64,000 nucleotides of DNA from Bdellovibrionales bacterium (GTDB lineage: Bacteria; Bdellovibrionota; Bdellovibrionia; Bdellovibrionales; UBA1609). Shown in pieces: positions 1 to 7,676 of this stretch (position 1 is its first letter; every line of letters begins with the position of its first letter). Below the pieces are notes generated by a model. It was not told the DNA's origin. It saw nothing but the letters and a program-made list of their open reading frames with translations, and did not search any database. Position numbers and translations under genes: made by a program. The DNA lies in NCBI GenBank assembly GCA_020630675.1, contig JAHDIR010000001.1:25015-89014 (forward strand), in the 5' to 3' direction.

Positions 1-296
1 GGGTTAAGCTCTTGAATTTTATTCATTTTTTCAAGGGAAAGAATGACTTCTTTTTGTGTGGCTGTGGCACCAGCACTAAGGCCTGTTCTTCCTCCAGAGG
101 GAATGACTGCAATTTTATTTTTTTGGCAGCAAACGACAATTTTTTGAACGTCCTCTGTCGTTTTGGGAAATAGCACTAGGCTGGCATTGGGGGTGAAATG
201 TTTCGTCCAGTCCTTTCCATAGTTTTCAAGGTCTTCAGAAGAGTCAGAAATTTGGGTTTCAGTTAAGAATTCAGAAAAGAGACGTTTTAAGTCCAT
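1..296 (-). CDS. FAD-binding (GlcD/D-2-hydroxyacid dehydrogenase-like) oxidase, N-terminal part
   Basis: Only the first 98 codons lie in the window; the gene runs off the left edge. The start is an ATG preceded by an AAGGAA-type ribosome binding site. The visible part is the beginning of a PCMH-type FAD-binding domain: a short helical leader, then LVLFPKTTEDVQKIVV, then the pyrophosphate-binding turn IPSGGRTGLSAGA. That pattern is typical of the GlcD / D-lactate / D-2-hydroxyglutarate dehydrogenase family, cytosolic or membrane-associated flavoenzymes that oxidise 2-hydroxy acids. The substrate-determining C-terminal domain is not visible, so the exact enzyme cannot be named. Confidence 0.8.
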   Translation of the reverse strand, partial: MDLKRLFSEFLTETQISDSSEDLENYGKDWTKHFTPNASLVLFPKTTEDVQKIVVCCQKNKIAVIPSGGRTGLSAGATATQKEVILSLEKMNKIQELN

Positions 297-394
297 AAGA
301 GGTTCCTTTATCAGTATGTGCTGTAAATACTAATTTATCAGGATTTTCTTGGCTCACCAAGTGAATTTAGAAGGCATTTGTGCATGTAATTTTT

Positions 395-736
395 TTAAGA
401 AGCTATTTTTTGTGAATCAACAAAAAGAGGGTCATTGTTAATATCAAATATTTGACCAGCCTTTCGCGAAGTTTCAATTTTTTTTAGCAGTTCAATACTT
501 TTTATAGTTAAGGGTTCGACCTCTACGCCAACTTTACAAACTTGTTCCATAAATTGACCAAGAATAGAAATTTCAGGAACTCCATAAGTTTTGCCGGTTC
601 CTTTCATTTTATGAAAAGCATCTTGTAATTTTTCAAAGTTCTTATCTTGTAAGTGACGACGTACATCACTTATTTTTTTATGAAGGTTGTTGATGTATTC
701 CAGTTGTAATTCTTTCAGCATATCTTCAAAGCTCAT
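395..736 (-). CDS. Hpt domain phosphotransfer protein
   Basis: A 113-residue protein made of one histidine phosphotransfer (Hpt) domain. The key motif is FHKMKGTGKTYGV, with the phospho-accepting histidine at residue 42, matching the HxxKGxG signature of four-helix Hpt proteins. It would carry phosphoryl groups between receiver domains in a cytoplasmic phosphorelay. Its ATG overlaps the end of the sensor kinase gene upstream (ATGA-type overlap), so the two are almost certainly cotranslated, and two receiver proteins lie further upstream. The downstream target is unknown. The last dozen residues add no recognisable motif. Confidence 0.85.
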   Translation of the reverse strand: MSFEDMLKELQLEYINNLHKKISDVRRHLQDKNFEKLQDAFHKMKGTGKTYGVPEISILGQFMEQVCKVGVEVEPLTIKSIELLKKIETSRKAGQIFDINNDPLFVDSQKIAS

Positions 737-2088
737 GATGCCACCCGATTTTGTTCTTCATGTTGTAATTGGTACCGCCAGTTTTTGAGAGTGAAATAGA
801 AGGTGGCCCCTTGTTTTGGCTTGGACCTAACATTAATGGTTCCATCATGTTCTTCAATTAAAGCCTTAGCAATAGCTAAGCCTAATCCGGTGCCCTTAAC
901 AAGAGGGTTGTTGGGCCCTGTGGATTGTCTAAATTTTTGAAAGATAATCTCTTGATCTTCAGGATTAATTCCTTCGCCTTGGTCAGAAACTAAAATATAT
1001 AAATTCTCTTGCGAATCAATTTCAGTTTCAATAGTAACGGATTTTCCTTTTGGGTTATATTTTATAGCATTAGACAAAAAATTTGTTAGAACTTGTTGAA
1101 TTCTATCTTTGTCAGCATAAATATCGATGGCAGGTATACCTTTGGCCTCGACAGGAACATTGGCCGTGGCCGAAAGACCACTCATACTTGTGATAGTTTG
1201 CTCCACTAAATCATTTAGGGAACACCAGTTCTTTTTTAAAGGAAATTTACCAGCTTCCATTTTAGCTAAATCAAGAAGGTCATTAATAAGTCGAATTAAT
1301 CGGTCCGTTTCATTTTCTGCAATGTTCATAAGATTTATAGCCTTTTCATCAAACTCTCCCACTAAACCCATTTTTAATAGGCTCAATGAACCTTTGATTG
1401 AGGTGAGGGGAGTTCTTAGTTCGTGACTGGCTATACTTAAAAATTCAGATTTGGCTTTGTCTAAAGTTTTTAACTCATCCATGTTTTTTAAGACTCGTTG
1501 GGCTAGGGAGTTAAAAGTAGCGTGTAAATTTCCAACCTCGTTGGTTTTAGGAACAGAAAACTCATAGGTGTAGCGATTGTTTAAAAACTCCAGCATTCTT
1601 TTATAGAGAGTTCGAATAGGCTTAAATGTGCTACGAACTGTATAATAATAAATGAGTAAGAGACTCAAAACCCAAAGGCTTAGAAAAATAGTTGTGTAGT
1701 ATTTAATTTCAGCCTCGTAAAAAGGAAGCATTTTATTTAATTGTAGTACATACTGTTTTTCATACTTAATATAAGCTTTTATTTTTCTTTTTAAAGTGAT
1801 CGTTTTTTTCTCGGCATAAAATTGTATTATATCACTAAGTGCTTTTTTTCTGTCTTCATTGGTAAAGTCTTTTCTTAAACTTTGTAAGTATTCAAAGTCT
1901 TTTTGACTAAATACTTTTAGGTTAAGAGAAATCAACTTTTCTTGGAGGTCATAGCTTTTTTGAGATTCAGTGTGAATTTGTCTGTGGCTTTTGTAAGACT
2001 TTCTACCTTTGTCAAAGATGTAGCCTTGCGAAGAAAAGAAAAAGAGAACGAGAAAGGTGAGCCTGAGTTTAATTGAGTTCAAGCGCAA
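733..2088 (-). CDS. Membrane sensor histidine kinase
   Basis: A 451-residue sensor kinase. A hydrophobic signal-anchor (about residues 8-22) and a second membrane segment (about 132-150) enclose a roughly 105-residue Lys-rich, helical sensor region with no recognised domain, probably periplasmic. A HAMP-like linker follows (about 151-205). The HisKA domain has SIASHELRTPLTS with the phospho-histidine at 222. The ATPase domain shows the N box FLSNAIKYNPKG, G1 DQGEGI and G2 GTGLGLAIAKAL. It lacks a C-terminal receiver. The start overlaps the preceding receiver gene by about 10 bases, and the Hpt gene overlaps its end, giving a four-gene phosphorelay operon. The ligand is unknown. Confidence 0.9.
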   Translation of the reverse strand: MRLNSIKLRLTFLVLFFFSSQGYIFDKGRKSYKSHRQIHTESQKSYDLQEKLISLNLKVFSQKDFEYLQSLRKDFTNEDRKKALSDIIQFYAEKKTITLKRKIKAYIKYEKQYVLQLNKMLPFYEAEIKYYTTIFLSLWVLSLLLIYYYTVRSTFKPIRTLYKRMLEFLNNRYTYEFSVPKTNEVGNLHATFNSLAQRVLKNMDELKTLDKAKSEFLSIASHELRTPLTSIKGSLSLLKMGLVGEFDEKAINLMNIAENETDRLIRLINDLLDLAKMEAGKFPLKKNWCSLNDLVEQTITSMSGLSATANVPVEAKGIPAIDIYADKDRIQQVLTNFLSNAIKYNPKGKSVTIETEIDSQENLYILVSDQGEGINPEDQEIIFQKFRQSTGPNNPLVKGTGLGLAIAKALIEEHDGTINVRSKPKQGATFYFTLKNWRYQLQHEEQNRVAS

Positions 2089-2456
2089 TCCTCGTTTTGA
2101 GTGGCTAAAATTTCATCAATCATATGAGAAAGGGTTGCTGGGTCAAATGGCTTTTGAATATAGCCTAGTCCCATATTTTTGAAGGCATTAATTTCGTCTT
2201 CGTGACATTTCGCACTTAAAAAAATTACAGGAGTGCAACTTGTAGGAAGAGAACGATACTCTTTGCACACAGTAAGTCCGTTCATTAGGGGCATCATTTG
2301 ATCTAATATAATCAAATCATATTTTTCTGTGAGAGCTTGTTCTAAGGCGTCTTTGCCATTATCGACATGAGTCACTGTATGACCGCCAACTTGCTCTAAG
2401 GCCATAATGGCAATGGTCGAAATATTAATGTCATCTTCAGCTAATAAAATATGCAT
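2079..2456 (-). CDS. Single-domain response regulator
   Basis: A CheY-like receiver of about 125 residues beginning MHILLAEDD, with acidic pocket residues in AEDD, the phospho-acceptor aspartate at 52 (LIILDQMMPLMNG) and the conserved lysine at 102 (YIQKPFDP). An in-frame extension to position 2570 exists, but this internal ATG has a GTGGAG ribosome binding site and places the receiver fold at the N terminus as in the family, so I chose it. There is no output domain. With the kinase and Hpt genes downstream, it is probably an intermediate in a phosphorelay rather than a DNA-binding regulator. Confidence 0.85.
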   Translation of the reverse strand: MHILLAEDDINISTIAIMALEQVGGHTVTHVDNGKDALEQALTEKYDLIILDQMMPLMNGLTVCKEYRSLPTSCTPVIFLSAKCHEDEINAFKNMGLGYIQKPFDPATLSHMIDEILATQNEDCA

Positions 2457-2467
2457 TTTAATCTCCA

Positions 2468-3175
2468 CTAAGCCACTGCTCTTTTTTGAGTGCTTTGTTT
2501 GTAAATCCATGCTCTTAGTTTTTGGCGTATAGCCTCTGAGGCTCCTACAAATCCAACATATAAAATCCATTCTTTGGGAGAGTTCTTTTTACAAGAAAGT
2601 ACTTTTAAATGAGGAGCTCGAATATTAAGTTCATCAAAGAGTTCAAAATCGAGTTCAATGATTTGTCCTTGCTTATGCTCTATAGAGCAAGACAACATCA
2701 GACCCATCTCAGACACACTAAGAATTTCAATTTTATTTTTAATAAAAGCTTGTTTTGTTGTTTTTACTTTTACGAAGTTAACTTCGTTGCGACCACTCAC
2801 TTTATCTTTAAAAAGTGTGTCGACCTTTGTTAAGAAAAGCATTGGGTCGATAGGTTTAACAATATAATCACTCACTCCAAGTAGAATGGCTTTTTCAATA
2901 TCCTTTCTTTCTCGCACGCCGGTGAGCATGGCAATGGTCAGCTCTTGTAAGTTTTTATTTTTTTTAATTTTGTTTAAAAGCTGAAATCCATTCATTTCAG
3001 GCATATTGATGTCACTAATGAGTCCGTCACATTTTACAGAATTAAGTATTTCCAAGCCATGTAAGGCTGAAGAAGCTGTAAGAACGTCATAGTCTTTTTG
3101 GAGCAGCTTTTCAGCTAAGCCTAAAATATCTTTGTCGTCATCAATAATAAGAAGTCGTAGTTTTTTGTTTTCCAC
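2468..3175 (-). CDS. Response regulator with C-terminal PilZ-like domain
   Basis: The N-terminal receiver is clear: RLLIIDDDKDILGLAEKLL, the acceptor aspartate in LISDINMPEMNG, and the lysine in YIVKPIDP. A second domain of about 110 residues follows (VKVKTTKQAFIKNKIEILSV, then SEMGLMLSC, ending ILYVGFVG), which resembles the PilZ-like output domains of deltaproteobacterial regulators. I do not see the canonical RxxxR c-di-GMP motif, so nucleotide binding is doubtful. No ATG begins the frame. I use a GTG just before the receiver; a TTG at 3214 would add 13 residues. It is the first gene of the phosphorelay operon, 11 bases from the next receiver gene. Confidence 0.75.
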   Translation of the reverse strand: MENKKLRLLIIDDDKDILGLAEKLLQKDYDVLTASSALHGLEILNSVKCDGLISDINMPEMNGFQLLNKIKKNKNLQELTIAMLTGVRERKDIEKAILLGVSDYIVKPIDPMLFLTKVDTLFKDKVSGRNEVNFVKVKTTKQAFIKNKIEILSVSEMGLMLSCSIEHKQGQIIELDFELFDELNIRAPHLKVLSCKKNSPKEWILYVGFVGASEAIRQKLRAWIYKQSTQKRAVA

Positions 3176-3269
3176 CTTTTTTAATCGGTGGAATTTTTGT
3201 AAACCTATAGGCAAAAACTAATTATTTACAGGGTTTAGGTCAAAAATAGTGAAGCAACAGTCCTAAAGT

Positions 3270-3428
3270 TTAGCGAAAAACTCGGTAGGCTGGACAAAAG
3301 CCCCAAGAGCCTGTGAGTAAAAGATAGAGACCTATATAGGCAGGTGTAGGGCCGCCACTCGCTGCCCATAAAACCAAAAAAAACCCAAGGCAAATTCTTA
3401 AGGCTTTATCTATCGACGACAGGTTCAT
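3270..3428 (-). CDS. DUF2892 (YgaP-type) small membrane protein
   Basis: A 52-residue reading frame beginning MNLSSIDKALRI, with its ATG inside the last codons of the grxD gene (23-base overlap) and ending TAA. The sequence has LRICLGFFLVLWAASGG, a Pro-containing turn, YIGLYLLLTGSWGFCPAY and a short basic end. That is two closely packed membrane helices ending in the GFCPxY signature of the DUF2892 family, the membrane part of the rhodanese YgaP. It is too short for ordinary ORF cut-offs. The overlap with a monothiol glutaredoxin gene suggests a sulfur or thiol-related role at the inner membrane, which is inference only. Confidence 0.75.
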   Translation of the reverse strand: MNLSSIDKALRICLGFFLVLWAASGGPTPAYIGLYLLLTGSWGFCPAYRVFR

Positions 3429-3741
3429 TAGAGCTTGAAAGCATAGTTTTTAATTCACCTGACTCATACATTTCCATCATAATGTCACTGCCGCCCACAA
3501 GCTTTTTGTTGACGTAAAGTTGAGGAATAGTTGGCCAATTTCCAAAAGCTTTAATTCCTTCTCTGACTTCGTCGTCTTCAAGAACATTGAAACTACCAAA
3601 TTCAGCACTGAGTTCATTTAAAATAGCTACCGAACGAGCCGAAAAACCACACTGCGGAAAGCTGGGAGTTCCTTTCATAAATAAAACCACATTGTTTTTA
3701 GCTAATAGATCTTCAATTTTTTCATTTGCAGAACTGCTCAT
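3406..3741 (-). CDS. grxD: Monothiol glutaredoxin, Grx4 family
   Basis: A 111-residue cytosolic glutaredoxin with the diagnostic monothiol site in PQCGFSARSV, preceded by LFMKGTPSFP and followed by WPTIPQLYV and VGGSDIMMEM, the glutathione and Fe-S binding surfaces of the Grx4/Grx5 family. Members carry [2Fe-2S] clusters bridged with glutathione and work with BolA proteins in iron-sulfur trafficking. A bolA-type gene lies directly upstream, 12 bases away, so the pair is genetically coupled here. The ribosome binding site is an AAGGGA stretch before the ATG. The 3' end overlaps a DUF2892 gene. Confidence 0.93.
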   Translation of the reverse strand: MSSSANEKIEDLLAKNNVVLFMKGTPSFPQCGFSARSVAILNELSAEFGSFNVLEDDEVREGIKAFGNWPTIPQLYVNKKLVGGSDIMMEMYESGELKTMLSSSNEPVVDR

Positions 3742-3753
3742 ATTTATTCCCTT

Positions 3754-3978
3754 TTAAAAGAGTTTAATGGATAAGGCATGAACCTCACCACTTTTTAATT
3801 GCTCATCAAATACTGACATGATGGATTGGTGCTTTTCAATACGAGAAAGGCCCTCGGCGAAAGCATTGTTATTCATTCGAACCTCAAAGTGGTTTTGAGT
3901 GCCAGTCATATCGACAACAGCAAGTTCAGCGCCCGGAAACTTTTCTTTTAGTTTTTCTTCGATTTCAGTGTCTTTCAT
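3754..3978 (-). CDS. BolA/IbaG family protein
   Basis: A 74-residue single-domain BolA-like protein. It has IEEKLKEKFPGAELAVVDMT, HFEVRMNN, then the family signature FAEGLSRIEKHQSIMSVFDE, ending in the strand VHALSIKLF. Its size matches the short BolA/IbaG proteins rather than longer E. coli BolA. These proteins bind monothiol glutaredoxins and help handle [2Fe-2S] clusters, and the next gene encodes exactly that partner. I cannot decide between the BolA and IbaG subfamilies, so no symbol is given. Confidence 0.88.
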   Translation of the reverse strand: MKDTEIEEKLKEKFPGAELAVVDMTGTQNHFEVRMNNNAFAEGLSRIEKHQSIMSVFDEQLKSGEVHALSIKLF

Positions 3979-4063
3979 AGGGAAATAGATAAATCTGGAT
4001 TAAACATAAGGCCAGATCATTTTTTTGTTTACAAAAAATAACGCAAAGTGTAAATAGTGGAGC

Positions 4064-4336
4064 ATGTATTACACCTCCTCAAGTCCTGAGCACAAAGCTA
4101 AAGAAAGAGCTAAAGCTCGTAAACTAAGGCAGTCCACCTGGTGGCAAAACCAGCTGTCAAAAGGTGAGTGCTATTACTGTCTTAACAGGTTTTCTAAACA
4201 GGAGCTCACCATGGACCATAAGGTGCCTGTCGCTCGGGGAGGGCTTTCTAGTAAATCCAATGTTGTGGTTTGCTGCAAGCAGTGTAATACCGACAAAAAA
4301 CACCTGACCCCTGCAGAAATGATTTTAGGGGATTAA
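4064..4336 (+). CDS. Small HNH nuclease-fold protein
   Basis: A 90-residue protein with a basic, Lys/Arg-rich first half and an HNH core: CYYC zinc pair, then LTMDHKVPVARGGLSSKSN giving the first His and the Asn, then VVCCKQCNTDKKH with the second zinc pair and the last His. This is the small stand-alone HNH type found widely in bacteria, predicted to bind and nick DNA using a divalent metal. It stands alone between the divergent bolA gene and the topoisomerase VI genes. No methylase or specificity partner is nearby, so a restriction role is not supported. Its biological role is unknown. Confidence 0.8.
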   Translation: MYYTSSSPEHKAKERAKARKLRQSTWWQNQLSKGECYYCLNRFSKQELTMDHKVPVARGGLSSKSNVVVCCKQCNTDKKHLTPAEMILGD

Positions 4337-4497
4337 AATATCAAATGAATTTAATGATTTAATAAGACTATCGTGAAAATAATGCAACAAGCCAGAAGTC
4401 TTTATTGTTGTGTGCTCAGATTTCACATTGCATACAACTGCTCTCATCTCTAAAATAAATTTAAAAAATTTCAAACCCTACTGAGGAGTGAAATCAA

Positions 4498-6399
4498 TTG
4501 TCTAAAATTACAAAAAGTAGCACAGCCGAATATTTCGCAAAAAACCTACAGCAAGTTGGTTTTTCTTCCCCGTTGAAGGCCGTTTTAACCACTCTTAAAG
4601 AGGCCGTAGATAACTCTCTAGATGCCTGCGAAGAAGCAGGAATTGCTCCTGAACTTAAGGTGTCTATTAAAAAAGTGGGAAAAGGCTCAGCCAAGAACAC
4701 CGATTTAATTCAAATTACCGTCGAAGATAACGGGCCAGGGTTAGAGCTTTCTGATCTTCCTCAAGTTTTTGGAGAGTACCTTGCCTCTTCTAAGTTTGGT
4801 CGTGGACAATGCTCACGTGGGCAACAGGGGATTGGGATTTCTGCTGCGACCACTTGGGCTCAGCTTACGAATGCTGCCGGCGTAAAGGTGATGAGCAAAA
4901 CTAAAAAAATGCGCAAAGCCGTATTGGCGACTATAGACGTCGACATTAAAGGCAACAAGGGCTTAGTAAAAAACAAATCTACCGTCGAATGGAAGAAAAC
5001 CCATGGTTTAAAAGTAGACTTTAAAATTGATGGGCGAATTCAGTTAAACGGTGATGGTGGGTTATTGACTTATCTTGAGGGAACAACCTTAGTAAACCCT
5101 CATTTAACTTTAGAGTATGACTTACTTGATAATGATAAGGTACGAGTTGACCGTGTTTCTGACGATGTGCCAAGGGTTCCGCCATCAACTTTGCCTCATC
5201 CTCATACAATGAAATTGGGAGAGTTTTTAACTCATGCTCACCTTTATGGAAATTTGTCATTAGCTCAATTTATGAAAAAAGCATTTTCTCGGGTTACAGA
5301 CAATACCATTAAAGATTGCGTAAAAAATGGTCTTCCTAAAAAGCTCACTAATATGGTGGTTAAGAAAATTCCTGAGAAAGAGTTTAAAACAATCTTTCAG
5401 AGTATTCAAAATACAGACTTAGCTAATCCATCAACTAAGTCTGTATTGACAGTTGGCGAAGAGGGTTTAGCTAAGAGTATTCATCGAATTGGTGAAGTTG
5501 ACTTTTTTAGTGTTGTGACTAGAAAACCAAAAATATGTGATTTTAAGCCAACAGTGGTAGAAGTAGCTATCGCACGTTTTTTAGATAAAAAAGCTGCCGC
5601 TGAAGAGCAGTCTGTTCAACTTCTTAGGTTTGCTAATAGAGTGCCTCTACAGTTTGATAAATCGGCTTGTGCCATTACTAGAGCGGTGGAGTCAATTAAC
5701 TGGAAAGCCTATGGTTTAGCTCAATCTAAAAACAGTTTGCCTTTAGGCCCTTATGTTTTTGCGATTAGTGTAACTTCTCCTTTTATTAAATTTAAAAACG
5801 CATCTAAAGAAACCATTGATGCAAGTGATGATTTGGTAGAAGAACTTAGAAGGGCAATGATGCAAGCTGGTCAAAAACTATCTCGTCACATTAAAAGAGA
5901 AAATAAGGCTGCTGATTTAGAGCGTAAGAAAAACCATATTCAAAGCTTTGGGCCGGCCTTAGTTGAATGTTTAGGGCGCATTGTTAATGCCAATGAAAAA
6001 AGAAAACAACGAGCCACTGATGGTCTTATTAAAATTCTTGGGCGCGACAGTAAAGAAGCCGAAAAAGATCTTAAGGCTGCAGATGCTCGTTTGAATATTT
6101 TAAAAGATAAGCAAAGCGCAAAACTTGGACAAGTAGTTGGCAAAAAAGCAAAAGAAAAGACTGAAAGCGAAGCGCCTATAAAAGAAGATGTAGCTGAACC
6201 TGCAAAAAAAGTAACGGCAAAGAAAAAAGTGGCTAAAAAGAAAAAGTCTTCTGCCGTAGCAAAGAAAACAAAAAGTTCCAGCCTTGCTAAAGCCAAGAAA
6301 AAAGCAAAAGCGAAAAAGAAAGTCAGCGGTGCAAAAAAAACAAAAGTAAAAAAGAAAGTTGTAAAAAAAAGCACTAGAAAAAAAACTAAAAGAAAGTAA
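4498..6399 (+). CDS. top6B: DNA topoisomerase VI subunit B with Lys-rich tail
   Basis: A 633-residue ATPase subunit of a type IIB topoisomerase. The GHKL ATP site is complete: LKEAVDNSLDACEE (Glu 35, Asn 39), VEDNGPGL (Asp 77) and RGQQGIGISAATTW. A transducer region follows, with LLRFANRVPLQF and the start of the conserved C-terminal helices. From about residue 540 the protein becomes a low-complexity tail of Ala-Lys-Lys blocks, resembling histone H1 or AlgP-like tails and probably binding DNA. The start is TTG, supported by GAGGAG about 9 bases upstream; no ATG alternative fits. Subunit A follows after 16 bases. The enzyme relaxes or decatenates duplex DNA. It is typical of archaea and plants and known in few bacteria. 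Confidence 0.92.
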   Translation: MSKITKSSTAEYFAKNLQQVGFSSPLKAVLTTLKEAVDNSLDACEEAGIAPELKVSIKKVGKGSAKNTDLIQITVEDNGPGLELSDLPQVFGEYLASSKFGRGQCSRGQQGIGISAATTWAQLTNAAGVKVMSKTKKMRKAVLATIDVDIKGNKGLVKNKSTVEWKKTHGLKVDFKIDGRIQLNGDGGLLTYLEGTTLVNPHLTLEYDLLDNDKVRVDRVSDDVPRVPPSTLPHPHTMKLGEFLTHAHLYGNLSLAQFMKKAFSRVTDNTIKDCVKNGLPKKLTNMVVKKIPEKEFKTIFQSIQNTDLANPSTKSVLTVGEEGLAKSIHRIGEVDFFSVVTRKPKICDFKPTVVEVAIARFLDKKAAAEEQSVQLLRFANRVPLQFDKSACAITRAVESINWKAYGLAQSKNSLPLGPYVFAISVTSPFIKFKNASKETIDASDDLVEELRRAMMQAGQKLSRHIKRENKAADLERKKNHIQSFGPALVECLGRIVNANEKRKQRATDGLIKILGRDSKEAEKDLKAADARLNILKDKQSAKLGQVVGKKAKEKTESEAPIKEDVAEPAKKVTAKKKVAKKKKSSAVAKKTKSSSLAKAKKKAKAKKKVSGAKKTKVKKKVVKKSTRKKTKRK

Positions 6400-6415
6400 C
6401 CTTAGGAATTAAAAA

Positions 6416-7579
6416 ATGGGTAAAATTAAAATTAGAAAATTAGATAAGAATGTTCAACGAGTGGCAGAGAATCTTTGTAATGAAATGTTAGATTCTCTTG
6501 AGAAAGCCCAGAGGCCCATTCTTCAAGCCACCAAGTGTTCTTTGGATAACTCCATTTATCGTCCATCTAAAGGTTATTTAGTGCCAGGTGATAAAAAGGT
6601 AACTACGGAGTTGAATGTTTCTTCGGTACAAAAGTTATCAAGAACAGTTTTTTTATTAGATATAATGCTTAATAACTTAAAGGTTGGAACTGTGAATTCA
6701 ACCAGAGAGCTTTATTATATGTCTAAAGGTCTTACTAAAAGTGACCCCAAATTAAAAGCCTTGGCTTTTTCTGAGCAGTCTGAAAGTGACAGCATTATAA
6801 ATTATATTACTCATTTACTGGAAATTTACAGAGAAGAAATTAACTGTCATGCCGGTGATAGTGGTGGTAAGACTTTTTCAAAAAATCTTGTCGTTACTGA
6901 AACTGAAAGTGATGGTACCGTTTCAACAGTAGATTTAGGAGCCATCGGAACAGTTCCTTTTCAGCCACAAAATAAACCTCAACAATTTAAGTTAAAGCCA
7001 AAAAAAGGTAAAATTGATTTTTGTTTAATTGTTGAATCTGAAAGTACCGTAAATACTTTGGTAACGAATGGTTTTACGAAAAGAAATAACTGCATCATTA
7101 TTGGCTCAAAGGGCGTGCCAAGTAATGGCGTGCGAGGTTGGTGTAAAACCATTCAAGATCAGCTAGATGTGCCCATGTATTTTTATGGGGATTTAGATGC
7201 CTACACCATTCAAAATATTTACAGAACTTTAAAGGCGGGGTCTGCTGCAAGCTTAATCAGAAACTCGGATTTTTCAGCTCCTGATGTCAGGTTTTTAGGT
7301 GTTTTACCGAGTGATGTTAAAAAGTATGATTTAGAGTCTTACGATGTTTCTGAAAAAAATGCGAGTGATGCAAGGTCTATTAAGAAAGCTAAAGATGCGT
7401 TACAGAATGACCCTTTCTTTAGAGACAAAAAAAATAAAAAAATCTCAGATGTTTTGAGATGGTTAATTACGCAAAAAGTAAGGTGTGAGCAACAGGCTTT
7501 GTTTGCTGTTAACCCTAAAGATCCTCATACCTTTGAAAAAATTATTCTTGATAAAATAAAAAGAAAAGATTTTATCTAA
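6416..7579 (+). CDS. top6A: DNA topoisomerase VI subunit A (Spo11-like)
   Basis: A 387-residue DNA-cleaving subunit. The winged-helix CAP domain has STRELYYMSKG, where Tyr 101 is the likely nucleophile attacking DNA (Tyr 100 is adjacent). The Toprim domain has LIVESESTVNT with the metal-binding Glu, and the DxD motif in YGDLDAYTIQN (Asp 259, Asp 261). All residues required for cleavage appear present. Order B then A, 16 bases apart, matches archaeal operons and implies cotranscription. A strong hairpin terminator lies directly downstream, so the pair forms its own transcription unit. The length is close to archaeal A subunits. Confidence 0.92.
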   Translation: MGKIKIRKLDKNVQRVAENLCNEMLDSLEKAQRPILQATKCSLDNSIYRPSKGYLVPGDKKVTTELNVSSVQKLSRTVFLLDIMLNNLKVGTVNSTRELYYMSKGLTKSDPKLKALAFSEQSESDSIINYITHLLEIYREEINCHAGDSGGKTFSKNLVVTETESDGTVSTVDLGAIGTVPFQPQNKPQQFKLKPKKGKIDFCLIVESESTVNTLVTNGFTKRNNCIIIGSKGVPSNGVRGWCKTIQDQLDVPMYFYGDLDAYTIQNIYRTLKAGSAASLIRNSDFSAPDVRFLGVLPSDVKKYDLESYDVSEKNASDARSIKKAKDALQNDPFFRDKKNKKISDVLRWLITQKVRCEQQALFAVNPKDPHTFEKIILDKIKRKDFI

Positions 7580-7584
7580 TTCAA

Positions 7585-7617
7585 AAAGACTTCGGTAAAA
7601 TCCGAAGTCTTTAAGTC
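7585..7617 (+). terminator. Rho-independent terminator after top6A
   Basis: A perfect 11-bp stem (AAAGACTTCGG with CCGAAGTCTTT) around a 6-base loop, just past the top6A stop codon. The run of T residues after it is short, so efficiency is uncertain. Confidence 0.75.
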
Positions 7618-7676
7618 TGACATTTATAGGTTTACTTTTTGACTGTAAAGTTTCTATGTTTCTTTTAAAGTGTGAT

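Noticed and set aside
1127..1426. Open frame of about 100 codons opposite the sensor kinase
   Set aside because: It overlaps the conserved kinase domain and has no recognisable features.
4064..4336. HNH protein as a restriction or defence system
   Set aside because: No methyltransferase, specificity subunit or known defence partner lies next to it; it is between bolA and top6B.
5940..6374. Long Phe-rich open frame on the minus strand
   Set aside because: It is the antisense of the Lys-rich tail of top6B. The composition mirrors AAA/AAG codons, and there is no start context.
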